In this document: positions 9,921-19,900 of the stretch, one piece after another
Position numbering within the stretch: the stretch's first letter is position 1
Layout of the letters: every line of letters starts with the position of its first letter
Assembly: GCA_024181965.1 (NCBI GenBank)
Contig: BQXS01012745.1
Span: 24,569 to 63,242 of the forward strand
DNA length: 38,674 nt
Direction: 5' to 3'
Source: Aduncisulcus paluster
Taxonomy: Eukaryota; Fornicata
The notes under the pieces: generated by a model
What the model saw: the letters and a program-made list of their open reading frames with translations, nothing else
Told to the model about the DNA's origin: nothing
Databases searched by the model: none
Program-made: the position numbers and the translations under genes

Positions 9921-11144
9921 ATGGATATAACATTAATCAAAAAAATATCTGGCTGCACTCATGATGTGTGGTCAATTGATAAACACCCATTCTTGCCAAT
10001 AATTGCTGTTGGTTGTCGTGACAGTATTCTTAGAATTTTTCATCTTGAAACAGGGGAATGCCTTCTTGAATACAACCATTCCCCTCCCCCTGAGATCCCA
10101 CGTGAAGAATTAAAGCCTTATGAACCGTTTACAATTAGGAAAGTAGCTTTTTCTCCTCCTGGATTTGGAAAGGATCTTGATTACTTAGTTTGTGGATGTT
10201 GGGATGGATCAGCTTATATTTATGATTTGAAGGGAGCATTTGATGATAATGGACGAGTAGTAGAAGTTCCAAGGGGACCTTTACGAGTCCTTAAATCTCA
10301 CGGGGATTTTTGTGGAGCTATTGCATTTGGCCATTGTCCAATGACCAAAAACCCCATAATAGCGACGGGCGGTGCTGATTCTATCCTTATGATCCATGAT
10401 TTAAAGACAGATGAAATTTTAGGCAGAATTGATGTCTCTCCTGCTGAGTGGATTTCTGACTTAACATTTTGCATTGAATCGTATGCTCTTGTTGCCGCAT
10501 GTAATGATGGGACCCTTAGAACTTATAATATTCATGCCTGGAACAAGCGTTATAAAGATATTGAAAAGATCCCTGGACCTTCATCTTATATAATGACACT
10601 TACTATTGGATGGTTATCATCAATGTATAAAATAGATGAAGATATTGTGTGTGTATGTGGACAAAATGGTATATTTTCTATAATAGATTTTAGTCCCGAT
10701 TGTATCCCCTCAATTTCATGTCACGTCTGCATCGATGATGAACCTTGGTTACGAAGTGTTACGGGTGTTTTAGGAAATGAATACATGTGTAGTGTTGATT
10801 GTTGGCTTAAAAAAGCTCATATTATTAATGTTAAAGAAATTATTTCTGCCTATTCGATTCTGAAAGATGAAGAAGAGAAAGGACATGAATCTGGTTCGTC
10901 TGGAAAACCAGACAATTGTTTATTGTATACAATGACTCGTATTTTGGATAAAAGTTCGACAAATGTTTATAAAATTTTCCCACTAGCTCATTCCGAATCT
11001 GTTTGGTGTGTGGCCGCTTTGGATGAAAGGACTATTGCTTCAGCTGGCTGGGACAAAGAAATCGTGTTATCAAAAATAGAAATTGAAGTAGAAATGGAAG
11101 AAGAGGAAGAAGAATCAACAGGAGTCTTTGAAGGAGAAATCTAA
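9921..11144 (+). CDS. WD40-repeat protein
   Basis: A 407-residue protein when started at the ATG at 9921; the frame continues upstream but only through non-ATG codons and a CA repeat. At least five WD-type blades are visible: HDVWSIDKHPFLPIIAVGCRDSILRIFHL near the N-terminus, VCGCWDGSAYIYDLKG, IATGGADSILMIHDLKTDE, VAACNDGTLRTYNIHAW, and SESVWCVAALDERTIASAGWDKEIVLSKI near the C-terminus. The propeller is followed by a Glu-rich tail. WD40 propellers are protein-interaction platforms. Neither the blades nor the context point to a specific complex, so function is unassigned. Confidence 0.75.
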   Translation: MDITLIKKISGCTHDVWSIDKHPFLPIIAVGCRDSILRIFHLETGECLLEYNHSPPPEIPREELKPYEPFTIRKVAFSPPGFGKDLDYLVCGCWDGSAYIYDLKGAFDDNGRVVEVPRGPLRVLKSHGDFCGAIAFGHCPMTKNPIIATGGADSILMIHDLKTDEILGRIDVSPAEWISDLTFCIESYALVAACNDGTLRTYNIHAWNKRYKDIEKIPGPSSYIMTLTIGWLSSMYKIDEDIVCVCGQNGIFSIIDFSPDCIPSISCHVCIDDEPWLRSVTGVLGNEYMCSVDCWLKKAHIINVKEIISAYSILKDEEEKGHESGSSGKPDNCLLYTMTRILDKSSTNVYKIFPLAHSESVWCVAALDERTIASAGWDKEIVLSKIEIEVEMEEEEEESTGVFEGEI

Positions 11145-11446
11145 CATGGAGAAACTAGTATCAACAATCATTGATAAAAGGGAGAATGAAAATAGGAGGA
11201 AGTGAAATAGAAGCCGGTGAACACTCACATCGTGGTTCCAGAAATAATCTCTCTGCCAGAGAGAGTGCCACTCTCAGTGAGAGAGAGTCTCCCTCTTCTT
11301 CAAATAAAACAATAATCCATTAATTTTGAAGTAAACAAATTTTAAGGCAGAAAAACAGCAATTTCTATATTATTATTCTTCAGAACACCCATACACGGTC
11401 AAACGATTGAAATCCGTGTTTCCGTCCACACTTTTCTCCTTTGAAA
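11145..11446. other. Intergenic spacer with GA/CT-rich inverted repeats
   Basis: A 302-bp spacer between the WD40 gene and the membrane-protein gene, both on the plus strand. Around 11249-11292 it holds alternating CTCTCT and AGAGAG blocks (CTCTCTGCCAGAGAG, then CACTCTCAGTGAGAG) that could form short hairpins. No gene, tRNA or clear promoter motif is seen. Confidence 0.5.
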
Positions 11447-12361
11447 ATGGATTCAGAAAGAAGATTCGATTATTATATCATTAGTGTGATTGTTTCATTG
11501 ATCTCTCTAATATTAGAGGTCATTTTCTTTATATTCGCTATTCGCTCTTGGAAAACTAGTCTTGGGCGGAAGTCTCCCCGTCGTGGTGTAAAATTTGGAA
11601 GACACATGATCCTCTTTTACATGAGCCTCTTTGGAAGTGCTGTAACATCGACTATTATTCGGTGGTGTGAGGCTATTTCAGCCAAGAAATTTTCATCTGA
11701 ATCTGAGTCTTCATTCACATATTCTGCAATCTATACATCATTTATGATTGTTTCTAGAGTGTGCGATTGCTTTGTATTCCTTTTCTTGTTCACTCTGTCA
11801 GTTTTTTCTTTCTCCAATTTCTTATCTGATAAACGCTCGAAGAAACGCTCCGCTCAGAAGCTTATTTCCGTTGTTTTTTTCGTTATAATTGGTATATGCC
11901 TTTCGTCAGTTGTGATTTATATCATTTATGACATAGTTCAAAGCCATAAGTATAAGATCGATCCTTCTAGTATCTCCTTCTCAAGTATGGAGGACTCTCC
12001 AGGCTTTCATCTCATCTGCAGAATTATCATTGGGATTGGAATTCAGTCTCTATTGGCCATAGCCACCTGTATATATCTTCTTTATGTTGATATTAGTACC
12101 TGTGCACAAAAAGCACGTGCCCAAGATAGTGGCCTGAAACATTCGACGAAACAACAGCGTTGTGTGTCTTATAAATTGTTTTTGATGGCATTTTTGAATT
12201 CCCTCATCTCAATTCCTTATTCTATCCTCATTCTTAGATCTTCTGATGATGCTCAAGTAACTCTTGGCTGTGATATTGCCCTTGATATCCTGTTTGTGTT
12301 GAATTCAACAGTTTTCATTTCCAAATATGATGAAAACGAAGCCCTTTTGTCATTAGTTTAA
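11447..12361 (+). CDS. Predicted seven-helix integral membrane protein
   Basis: 304 residues from the ATG at 11447. Seven hydrophobic segments are visible: near the N-terminus (YYIISVIVSLISLILEVIFF), HMILFYMSLFGSAVTSTII, a Cys/Phe-rich third helix (CFVFLFLFTLSVFSF), LISVVFFVIIGICLSSVVIY, IIIGIGIQSLLAIATCIYLL, LFLMAFLNSLISIPYSILIL and CDIALDILFVLNSTVFI. Loops between helices 1-2, 3-4 and 5-6 are rich in Lys/Arg, suggesting a cytosolic side by the positive-inside rule. The layout recalls seven-helix receptor-like or TOM1/THH1-type proteins, but no diagnostic motif is recognised. No cleavable signal peptide is seen. Confidence 0.65.
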   Translation: MDSERRFDYYIISVIVSLISLILEVIFFIFAIRSWKTSLGRKSPRRGVKFGRHMILFYMSLFGSAVTSTIIRWCEAISAKKFSSESESSFTYSAIYTSFMIVSRVCDCFVFLFLFTLSVFSFSNFLSDKRSKKRSAQKLISVVFFVIIGICLSSVVIYIIYDIVQSHKYKIDPSSISFSSMEDSPGFHLICRIIIGIGIQSLLAIATCIYLLYVDISTCAQKARAQDSGLKHSTKQQRCVSYKLFLMAFLNSLISIPYSILILRSSDDAQVTLGCDIALDILFVLNSTVFISKYDENEALLSLV

Positions 12362-12811
12362 CCTCTTGTTTATTTCTCCGTCTTATAGTATTCCATGGTT
12401 TAAATAACCATATATATTATATTCAAATTGATTTCTCTTTCATCTAGATGTAATATTTTTATTTTTTTTTTATTTTTCAACCTCAGTTGTGATTCACAAC
12501 TTGTGAAGCCTTTTCATCAATCAGCAAAATAAAACATAAATTAGATATTTTTCTTAAATTTCGTCCATTTTAGTGATTACTATATTTTTGATCGATCTAT
12601 ATCATTCAATGATATTAGATCTAATACGCAAATTGAATTTGCACGACTCACGCATTAATCGAGTTAAAATGTCCAAATAATCACCTTCATTTTATCTGAA
12701 TTAATGTTTGAAATTGTTTTTTATCTCTGTTTCGAATAAGATCTTATATTGTTCCAATGTATTCAACTACGGATAAGATTTTGCTCCCCAACAAATAGAT
12801 CAGCTCCAAAA
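12362..12811. other. 450-bp intergenic region, AT-rich, with two hairpins
   Basis: No coding region or RNA gene is supported. A 7-bp stem with a 3-nt loop (AGTTGTG/CACAACT, 12485-12501) and a longer near-perfect hairpin (12594-12621) lie here. A short upstream ORF (ATG at 12757, 13 codons) precedes the DUF1963-like start. Confidence 0.5.
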
Positions 12812-13660
12812 ATGTCATCTATTGTTCCAGAATATCCTGATGGATTAACTCTCCCTTTACTCACCGAAATAATTTCAGGCATTTCCTTTCCTGTTGGAGA
12901 AGAAGCTTTTGATATCCCTTCATTTTTCACTTCATTCAAAGCTCTTGAAAAAATCAAGTATGTTCCTTCCGTTCAACCTCTGAGTGCCACTGAGGACATT
13001 GATACCCTTTGTTCGAAGTATGGAGGCCAGAGACCATATATCAGCGTGCAGCATCCTTACCCATATTGCGATGAGATGCCTCGTATTTTCTTCTTTCAAC
13101 TCTGTGTGAACGATATTCCAGAGGATATCAGACCTTCTTCTCTCGCCGCAAATTCTATTATTCAATTATTCAAATGTGGCCTTGATGATGGTTTTTGTAC
13201 AGCATATGACGATAAAGCTGGGACAACAGACCCAGGATACTTATGCCGTATTGTTCATCCTCTTTTGGAAACAGCCTCATCAGAATATCCTGAAGAGGTT
13301 GAAGATGCCTATCCTTGCAAAAAAGTCACCGAATTCATTCCTCATTTGGCTTTTCCTGGGTATGATGAATTTTGTGAGCATTTTCCAGATAAGTCATTTG
13401 AAATGGAGTGGATATTTGCTTTTTTAGAACAACTTGATGAAAAATTTGATTTCTTAGTCGATGGAATTGGTGGGTATGCAAATTGGATTCAAAATGTGGA
13501 TTTTGCTCCTTGCGATGTTTGCCATTCAGATTCTATCTTGGTGTATCAAATTGATTATCAGGGCCCCCTTGGATATGAATTTGGAGATGGTGGAAATTGC
13601 CAGATTTTGGTGTGTCCTGAGCATGGTGAATGTGTCAAAATGGTATGGGCTTGTGGATAA
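12812..13660 (+). CDS. DUF1963 (YwqG-like) domain protein
   Basis: 282 residues from the ATG at 12812, chosen because the frame upstream has no ATG. Hallmarks of the DUF1963/YwqG family are present: an N-terminal SKYGGQRPYIS segment (family 'SKxGGxPxxP'), FFFQLCVNDIP, a later DGIGGYANWIQ (family 'KxGGxPxWxQ'), then CDVCHSDSILVYQIDYQ followed by FGDGGNCQILVCPEHG (family 'LLQID...WGDxGxxxxFI'). The two cysteines in CDVC and the later CPEH could bind metal. The family has no firmly established biochemical function. The gene converges with the SAC9-like gene across 294 bp. Confidence 0.65.
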   Translation: MSSIVPEYPDGLTLPLLTEIISGISFPVGEEAFDIPSFFTSFKALEKIKYVPSVQPLSATEDIDTLCSKYGGQRPYISVQHPYPYCDEMPRIFFFQLCVNDIPEDIRPSSLAANSIIQLFKCGLDDGFCTAYDDKAGTTDPGYLCRIVHPLLETASSEYPEEVEDAYPCKKVTEFIPHLAFPGYDEFCEHFPDKSFEMEWIFAFLEQLDEKFDFLVDGIGGYANWIQNVDFAPCDVCHSDSILVYQIDYQGPLGYEFGDGGNCQILVCPEHGECVKMVWACG

Positions 13661-13954
13661 ATCCCACATTTGTACTTTTGTGACAGTTTTGTTAGTTCCT
13701 TTTTGACTCTGAGTTATTGATTATGGATTATTTTTGGTTTGTGGTGAATTCTGGAAATATTAAATAAATTTCAGATGGTAAGATGTTGATCTCGATAGTA
13801 TTTACAAATACTATTTATTAATTATTAACTCCAGTCATAAAAACAGATAGAAAATCATGCAAAAGAAAGCGCCCAAACCTGCCATCAACAAAACATACTT
13901 CGCAAATAAGTGCAATGCATCAAAAAGTTCCCTTCCATTCAATATAACCTCACA

Positions 13955-16900
13955 TCACTTTGATGTCTGCAAAAGAAGGAATTTTGGCCAAGCTCTATCT
14001 TCTTTCCCATACCAATCGATTATTTCAATACTCCATCTTGTAGTTATCACTTCAATGCATCTCCTTTGAATCGCACCAGTATTATGAGATGTGATCCCTT
14101 GTCCACTTAGATCAATCTTAAAGACACCAGTGTTGAGAGGAAGTGTTAAACAATAAGAAAAGAAAGAAGGAAGGGATGCATGGGAAAATAAGTTTGAACT
14201 TGACAACGATAACGATTCTTGCTTCTTGATCCATCGTTTCTTCTCTTTTTCAGTGAGATTACACATTTTCTCATCGAATACTTGCTCCACAACATTATCA
14301 CAACTGTCAGTGACCATACAGTGAGCACGAAGAAGAAGTTGACGAGGATGGGACAGATGCGGAGTCATGAACACAATAGAATCAATGTCCACAGGTGTCG
14401 AGAAAGCAATATCAATAACCGTCTTGACCCGATAATCAGGATGGGACCGGAATTTCATGGAAAGAGGTTTTAGAATTGTGAATGGCAGGGGAGTGGCAAA
14501 CCGTGGAGCTAATAAACAGGGTGGAGGGAGAGGGAAAAGTGTTTTAGCACCTATTTCTTTCCTCCGTTTGTAATTCAAAGCTCGAATAAAGAAATCAGGA
14601 AGGATTGTAAAACCATTCTGGATGGATTCAGAGTAGAAAGAAAGTGAAGAAAGCAATGAAGTTGGAACTACCAACACGAATGGAGAACGAGAGAAATGAG
14701 AGGCAAAAGAAGAGCAAGAAGGAATCGAAAATAATACTTGGTAACAAGTTTTATCATCGTCGGGTAAAATTACCTTTTCTTGCCTTTCAGAGTGATTGAA
14801 AGGATAAATATTTGAAGACATTGGTGACAATTTTATCAATTCCTTCTCAGAATTCCAAATATAAACACCTTTCTCCAATTCCATTTCATCATTTTCGACC
14901 GAAAACCACAAGGAACGTAAAACACAATTACATTTAACTTGTACGACAACGTGGGAACTTGATTTGGGACATGAAGGAATATGGGACAAAAAGGTTTCCA
15001 GGCCAGTGTTATCAACAAAACAATCGCATTCATTCCCACGAATATCAGCACAATGAACCTTAATTCTTTGAGTTCTCGGAATAGAATCGCCAAGGGAGCC
15101 AATATTAATGGTATAAATATGAGTAATGTCAACAATATCATCAATTTTACACAATTTCGGTATTGAATCCTCACTCTTTCTTGTTCTTGGTGGAGCATGA
15201 TATTCCCGTTCATTGTGAAGCATGGGGCTGGAAAAGAAAGACTCAAACAGAGCCAACAAAGCAGAAAAGGGAGAAGACAAGGAAATACCAGCAAGTTGAG
15301 GGACATATTGTCTACAAGATACACATAACACCATCAAAAGCTCAATTATTGAGAACATTTGATTATTTCTTTGGATAGATATCAATTGGGCAGCCTGATT
15401 CCGATGTTTTAACTGACATTTAGCACATGATTGAGAGTATGATGGCACAAGAACCGATGATAATGTCATCCCAACCTTGGAAAAATCAATTAAATCAGAA
15501 CGAGAAGAAGAACTCGAAGGAGAATCACACGAGACATCCTTGCTTGCATCTGAGGAAGTTCTGTGAGGCGGAGATGAAAGTCTATCCAGCTTTCTTTCTT
15601 CACATTCTTTCCTCTCAGCTTCTTCACAAGTGGAGCATTGAACTCGTCCACATCGACCGCATACAACCCATTCATTGGCCTTCCTCTTCACTCCACAATG
15701 AATGCAATCTGCCCTCTGATTATGCACCGGCTGAAACTTGATAATGTCGGCTGGGACCAGATCATGCTGTGTGATATAAGGGATAAGGAGTTCAATGTCG
15801 TCCTTGGAGAGCATTGAAGAAGTAGATGAGGTATCCATATTTAGATCCTTCCTTTGGTTCTCAGATATAATTTGAGATTTATCAGTATGTGTTACCAATC
15901 GTCGATCTTTCAGCGATTTCTTTCGTCCAATCCTCAACCTTTTGTTCAATTCATCGAATATATTGGAATCTACTCCGAGGGACTGACAAACGGCACGAAT
16001 CTCATTATTCTTCAGAGCATGCGTCTGTGCCAGGTGAATTATCATTAATATTACAGAATAGAATGATTGAAACAGTATCGGTGGACGAGAAGAAGGTGCA
16101 AGAGAAGGTTTGTTCTTCTTTTTGCGCATTTCTTTCTTCTTCTGCTCCTTTTTTTCCCACACATCCAGACAAACACCACTGGCATGGAGCATAAACTTAG
16201 CGATTTGTTTCCAAAATACAGGGAGAGCGGCACAAATGTGTGTCAACGAAAGAATACCGAATGTGTGCATCGATATCGTCTCAGAGGAATGATGTTCAGG
16301 CGGAACTCTTAGAAGCGCACATATTGTTGCAGTTAACGAAAGTGAGGAGGAGGCGGGAAGAGGAGAGGGGAGTAATTCAGGGAGAGAGTAAGATTTTGCT
16401 GGTATAAGATCACTCTTAGATGTTATCCTATCTTTTACATCCTTTTCAGAGCCAGATAAAATAACCTCATCCTCAATTTGTTCTCTTTCTTCCTCATCAA
16501 TTGCACCCAATTTCTTCTTTTCAGAATCACTTGGTTCCTCGCTCTCTCTCTCTTCTTCGCCATGTTCGTGTTGAAAATCATCAACGATATCTTCAATGGA
16601 AGACGATTCTCTCTTTTGAGCTGCCCTGAGCCTCCGTAAATATGTGATGCATGTTTCATGTCGTGAGAAGGAAGACAATAGACTCGCAGGAGAGAAAGAT
16701 TGAAGGAGATTTGGCAAAGAAGAGTAAGAAAATAGTCGAGGTATCATAGTTTTATCAACTTCATCACCTATTTTATCCATTTTGTGGGTTGGAATGGATA
16801 AGACCGAAGCCTTTCCGGTCATCTTACGATACCAATCTGTGCCAGCCCCCCCAATGATTCGATGACCAAGAACAAATGGTTTTCCAATGAACAAACTTGC

Positions 16901-19900
16901 ATTATCAGGGATATCCTCAGAAGCAAAATTATATCGAATCGTGAGACACTTGGAAGCATGTGGAATGTAAATACCATTTGTACAAGAACATCTATCATTG
17001 TTAGGGGTACCACGGATGATAGGGATACACAATAACACAGCGTACATATCAACGATATCTTCAATGGAAGACGATTCTCTCTTTTGAGCTGCCCTGAGCC
17101 TCCGTAAATATGTGATGCATGTTTCATGTCGTGAGAAGGAAGACAATAGACTCGCAGGAGAGAAAGATTGAAGGAGATTTGGCAAAGAAGAGTAAGAAAA
17201 TAGTCGAGGTATCATAGTTTTATCAACTTCATCACCTATTTTATCCATTTTGTGGGTTGGAATGGATAAGACCGAAGCCTTTCCGGTCATCTTACGATAC
17301 CAATCTGTGCCAGCCCCCCCAATGATTCGATGACCAAGAACAAATGGTTTTCCAATGAACAAACTTGCATTATCAGGGATATCCTCAGAAGCAAAATTAT
17401 ATCGAATCGTGAGACACTTGGAAGCATGTGGAATGTAAATACCATTTGTACAAGAACATCTATCATTGTTAGGGGTACCACGGATGATAGGGATACACAA
17501 TAACACAGCGTACATATCAACAATCTTCATCAGTTTCCCCTCTTCTCTAATTCCAAACTTCACCCTACCAACACATCTATCAGATGGGCGCATATCACCG
17601 AGAGATTGAGGGAATGTGAACAAGCTTCTTTGTCGAACCATTTCTTCTTTCGCCTTTGCAAGTGAATGTTTTTCAAAGAATGAAGAAAGATACTGTGGGG
17701 TGTGAGAGGAGTGTTCTTCAGACAAGGAAGCGACAGAAGCAGGGAGATTTCCCTTAGATATCTCTTCTTCTTCCCATTTCTTCCGTTTGCTTTGTTTTCT
17801 GGCTATTTTCTTTACATCCCGAATATGCCTGTGTTCCTTAACCATAAGGCCTTCTTGAACCCTCTCTCTGACTCCAGAGCATATCTGAACAGAAGATGGG
17901 GCAAGAGGAATCATGATGGACTTCAAAGTTTGGGAAGAAACACATGAAGTAAAACCAAGACAATGTTTGTGGTCCATATCATGAATTTTCTCATAGTATT
18001 TATCAGATACATCAGTTTTAGTGGGGAAATGTGTGTGAGAATTAGACAAATCTTTGTGAGTCTGTGCAGATAAGAGCTGTGGATTTGTGACTGAATTCGA
18101 TACAAGGGGGAATATTGATGAAGAAACCTCAATTATCTCTTCATCTGAAGTCCTTTCTTGTGGTATAAGTGGATGTGTAGGAACTAGATGAGGAATGTAA
18201 AGATATTTACACTCACTCAAAGAGTCCAAACTAATGGACAGATCGTAATATGAACAGAACTTGATACTTGGATGAATAGAATGCGATAGATCTATCGAGC
18301 GAAGGACATGTGGATTGAAAAATGAGAATAAAGAGAAGATCCTCATAGCTGCCAAAAGGAATCCATCCTTTGAGAAAGATGAAAGGATATCAACTTTATG
18401 AGAATCAGGAAGGTCTACAGTATCGTGTTTTCGTTTCGTATTCTTTGGACCTGAAGTTGTCGGTTTATGGTCTGTTTTACGACGTTTCCAAGTTGGTGAT
18501 CGCATTTCTCTAACATTATTCCCTTTCCCTTCGTAAGATTCCCATATTTCGCATTCGGATAAGTGCACAGCTATCGCTTCAAGACAGTGAGCACATTTCT
18601 CACATTCACAAACAGAAGGCTGGAAATGACCACAACAGGAAATCAAGGGAGCTAAGCACACATCGAGAGGAGAGGAAGAGGGAGAGGAACTTTTGAGAAG
18701 TTGAGGAAGCTTTGATGCTGGGAAATGGCCTAAAAGAGGAAGCAGAAGGGAAGAAGATGGCGATAATAAAAACAAAAGGGGTGGTTTTTGATGAATACTA
18801 TCCTCTTGCCACGAATCGTGTTTGTTTTTATGTATCCTTGATGGAAAAGGAACTATTTTGACCGCATTAATCCCCCAAGGATAAGGCAATGTCATTCTTG
18901 ATGTTCCAATATATTTCAGATCCCTTTCTTGAAGCCTTGATTGAGCCAAATACATTGGATTATCATCAGAAAGAATAGGGGGAAAGGACGGCAATGATGC
19001 AGAATGAGAAAATGTATTAATTAAAGAACGGAACATTGAGCACAATTCAATACATTCCTTTGTCAACATTTGAATAGAACTTCTCGAAATGTCTTCAGAA
19101 TGCTCAGTATCACCGATAGATTCAAGTCCACTTTTCTCCCTTTCTTCTTCTACTTTTTCTTTCAATTTCCCGACTCCTTCAGAAGAATCCAATTTTACAG
19201 TTGGAGAATCAGATCCAAGCTCGCTCACCCAGGAAAGCACATGATTTGACAAGATTAGAAGCTCTCCCCATGTTTCCTTTGCCTTTTCAACGTGTGAGTG
19301 AATCGAATGAATGAATGCTCCCAACATTCGAGTGTTTGGAGAGTGGACAGAGGAAGAGAACGAAAGGAATAGATATACAGTTGAGAGTGTTTCAATAATA
19401 TGATTCACAATGGAGTGAGTGAGAGTGAAAAAGGAGAGAGGAAGGGAAAGTAAAGGGGAATCAGTGTCAAGAATTGAAGATATATATTCAATGCAAAACG
19501 ATAATGGATTCGAAGATAACGAAAGAGAAGGATACGAATCATTGATAGATTCCAGAAGACTCAAATAATGTTTGTTGATTGATGTCAGGGCAACTCGGAT
19601 ATTTTGATGCCGAAGAGAGGAGACGAATTCATCAATAAAAGATTTAGCTCGACCTTTTGGAGTGTATAGCTTTGAAATTAGATCACACATGGACTCCCTT
19701 TGGGCGAATTCACAAACTCCATAACACATGCATCTAAAAATAGCAATTATTGGGGCCATTAGATGAAAATGGTTCAAAGAAGAGGATGAGATTGTTTTCT
19801 TGGGCAGAGAATCATCAATTTTTGGAATAATAAAATGTGTTCTTGGATGAGGAACGAAAGAAAAAGAAGACAGGGAAGAAAATACGTGAGAATATGAACC

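Noticed and set aside
12749-12811. Longer N-terminus for the DUF1963-like protein
   Set aside because: It relies on a TTG start in a eukaryotic gene; the first ATG is at 12812.
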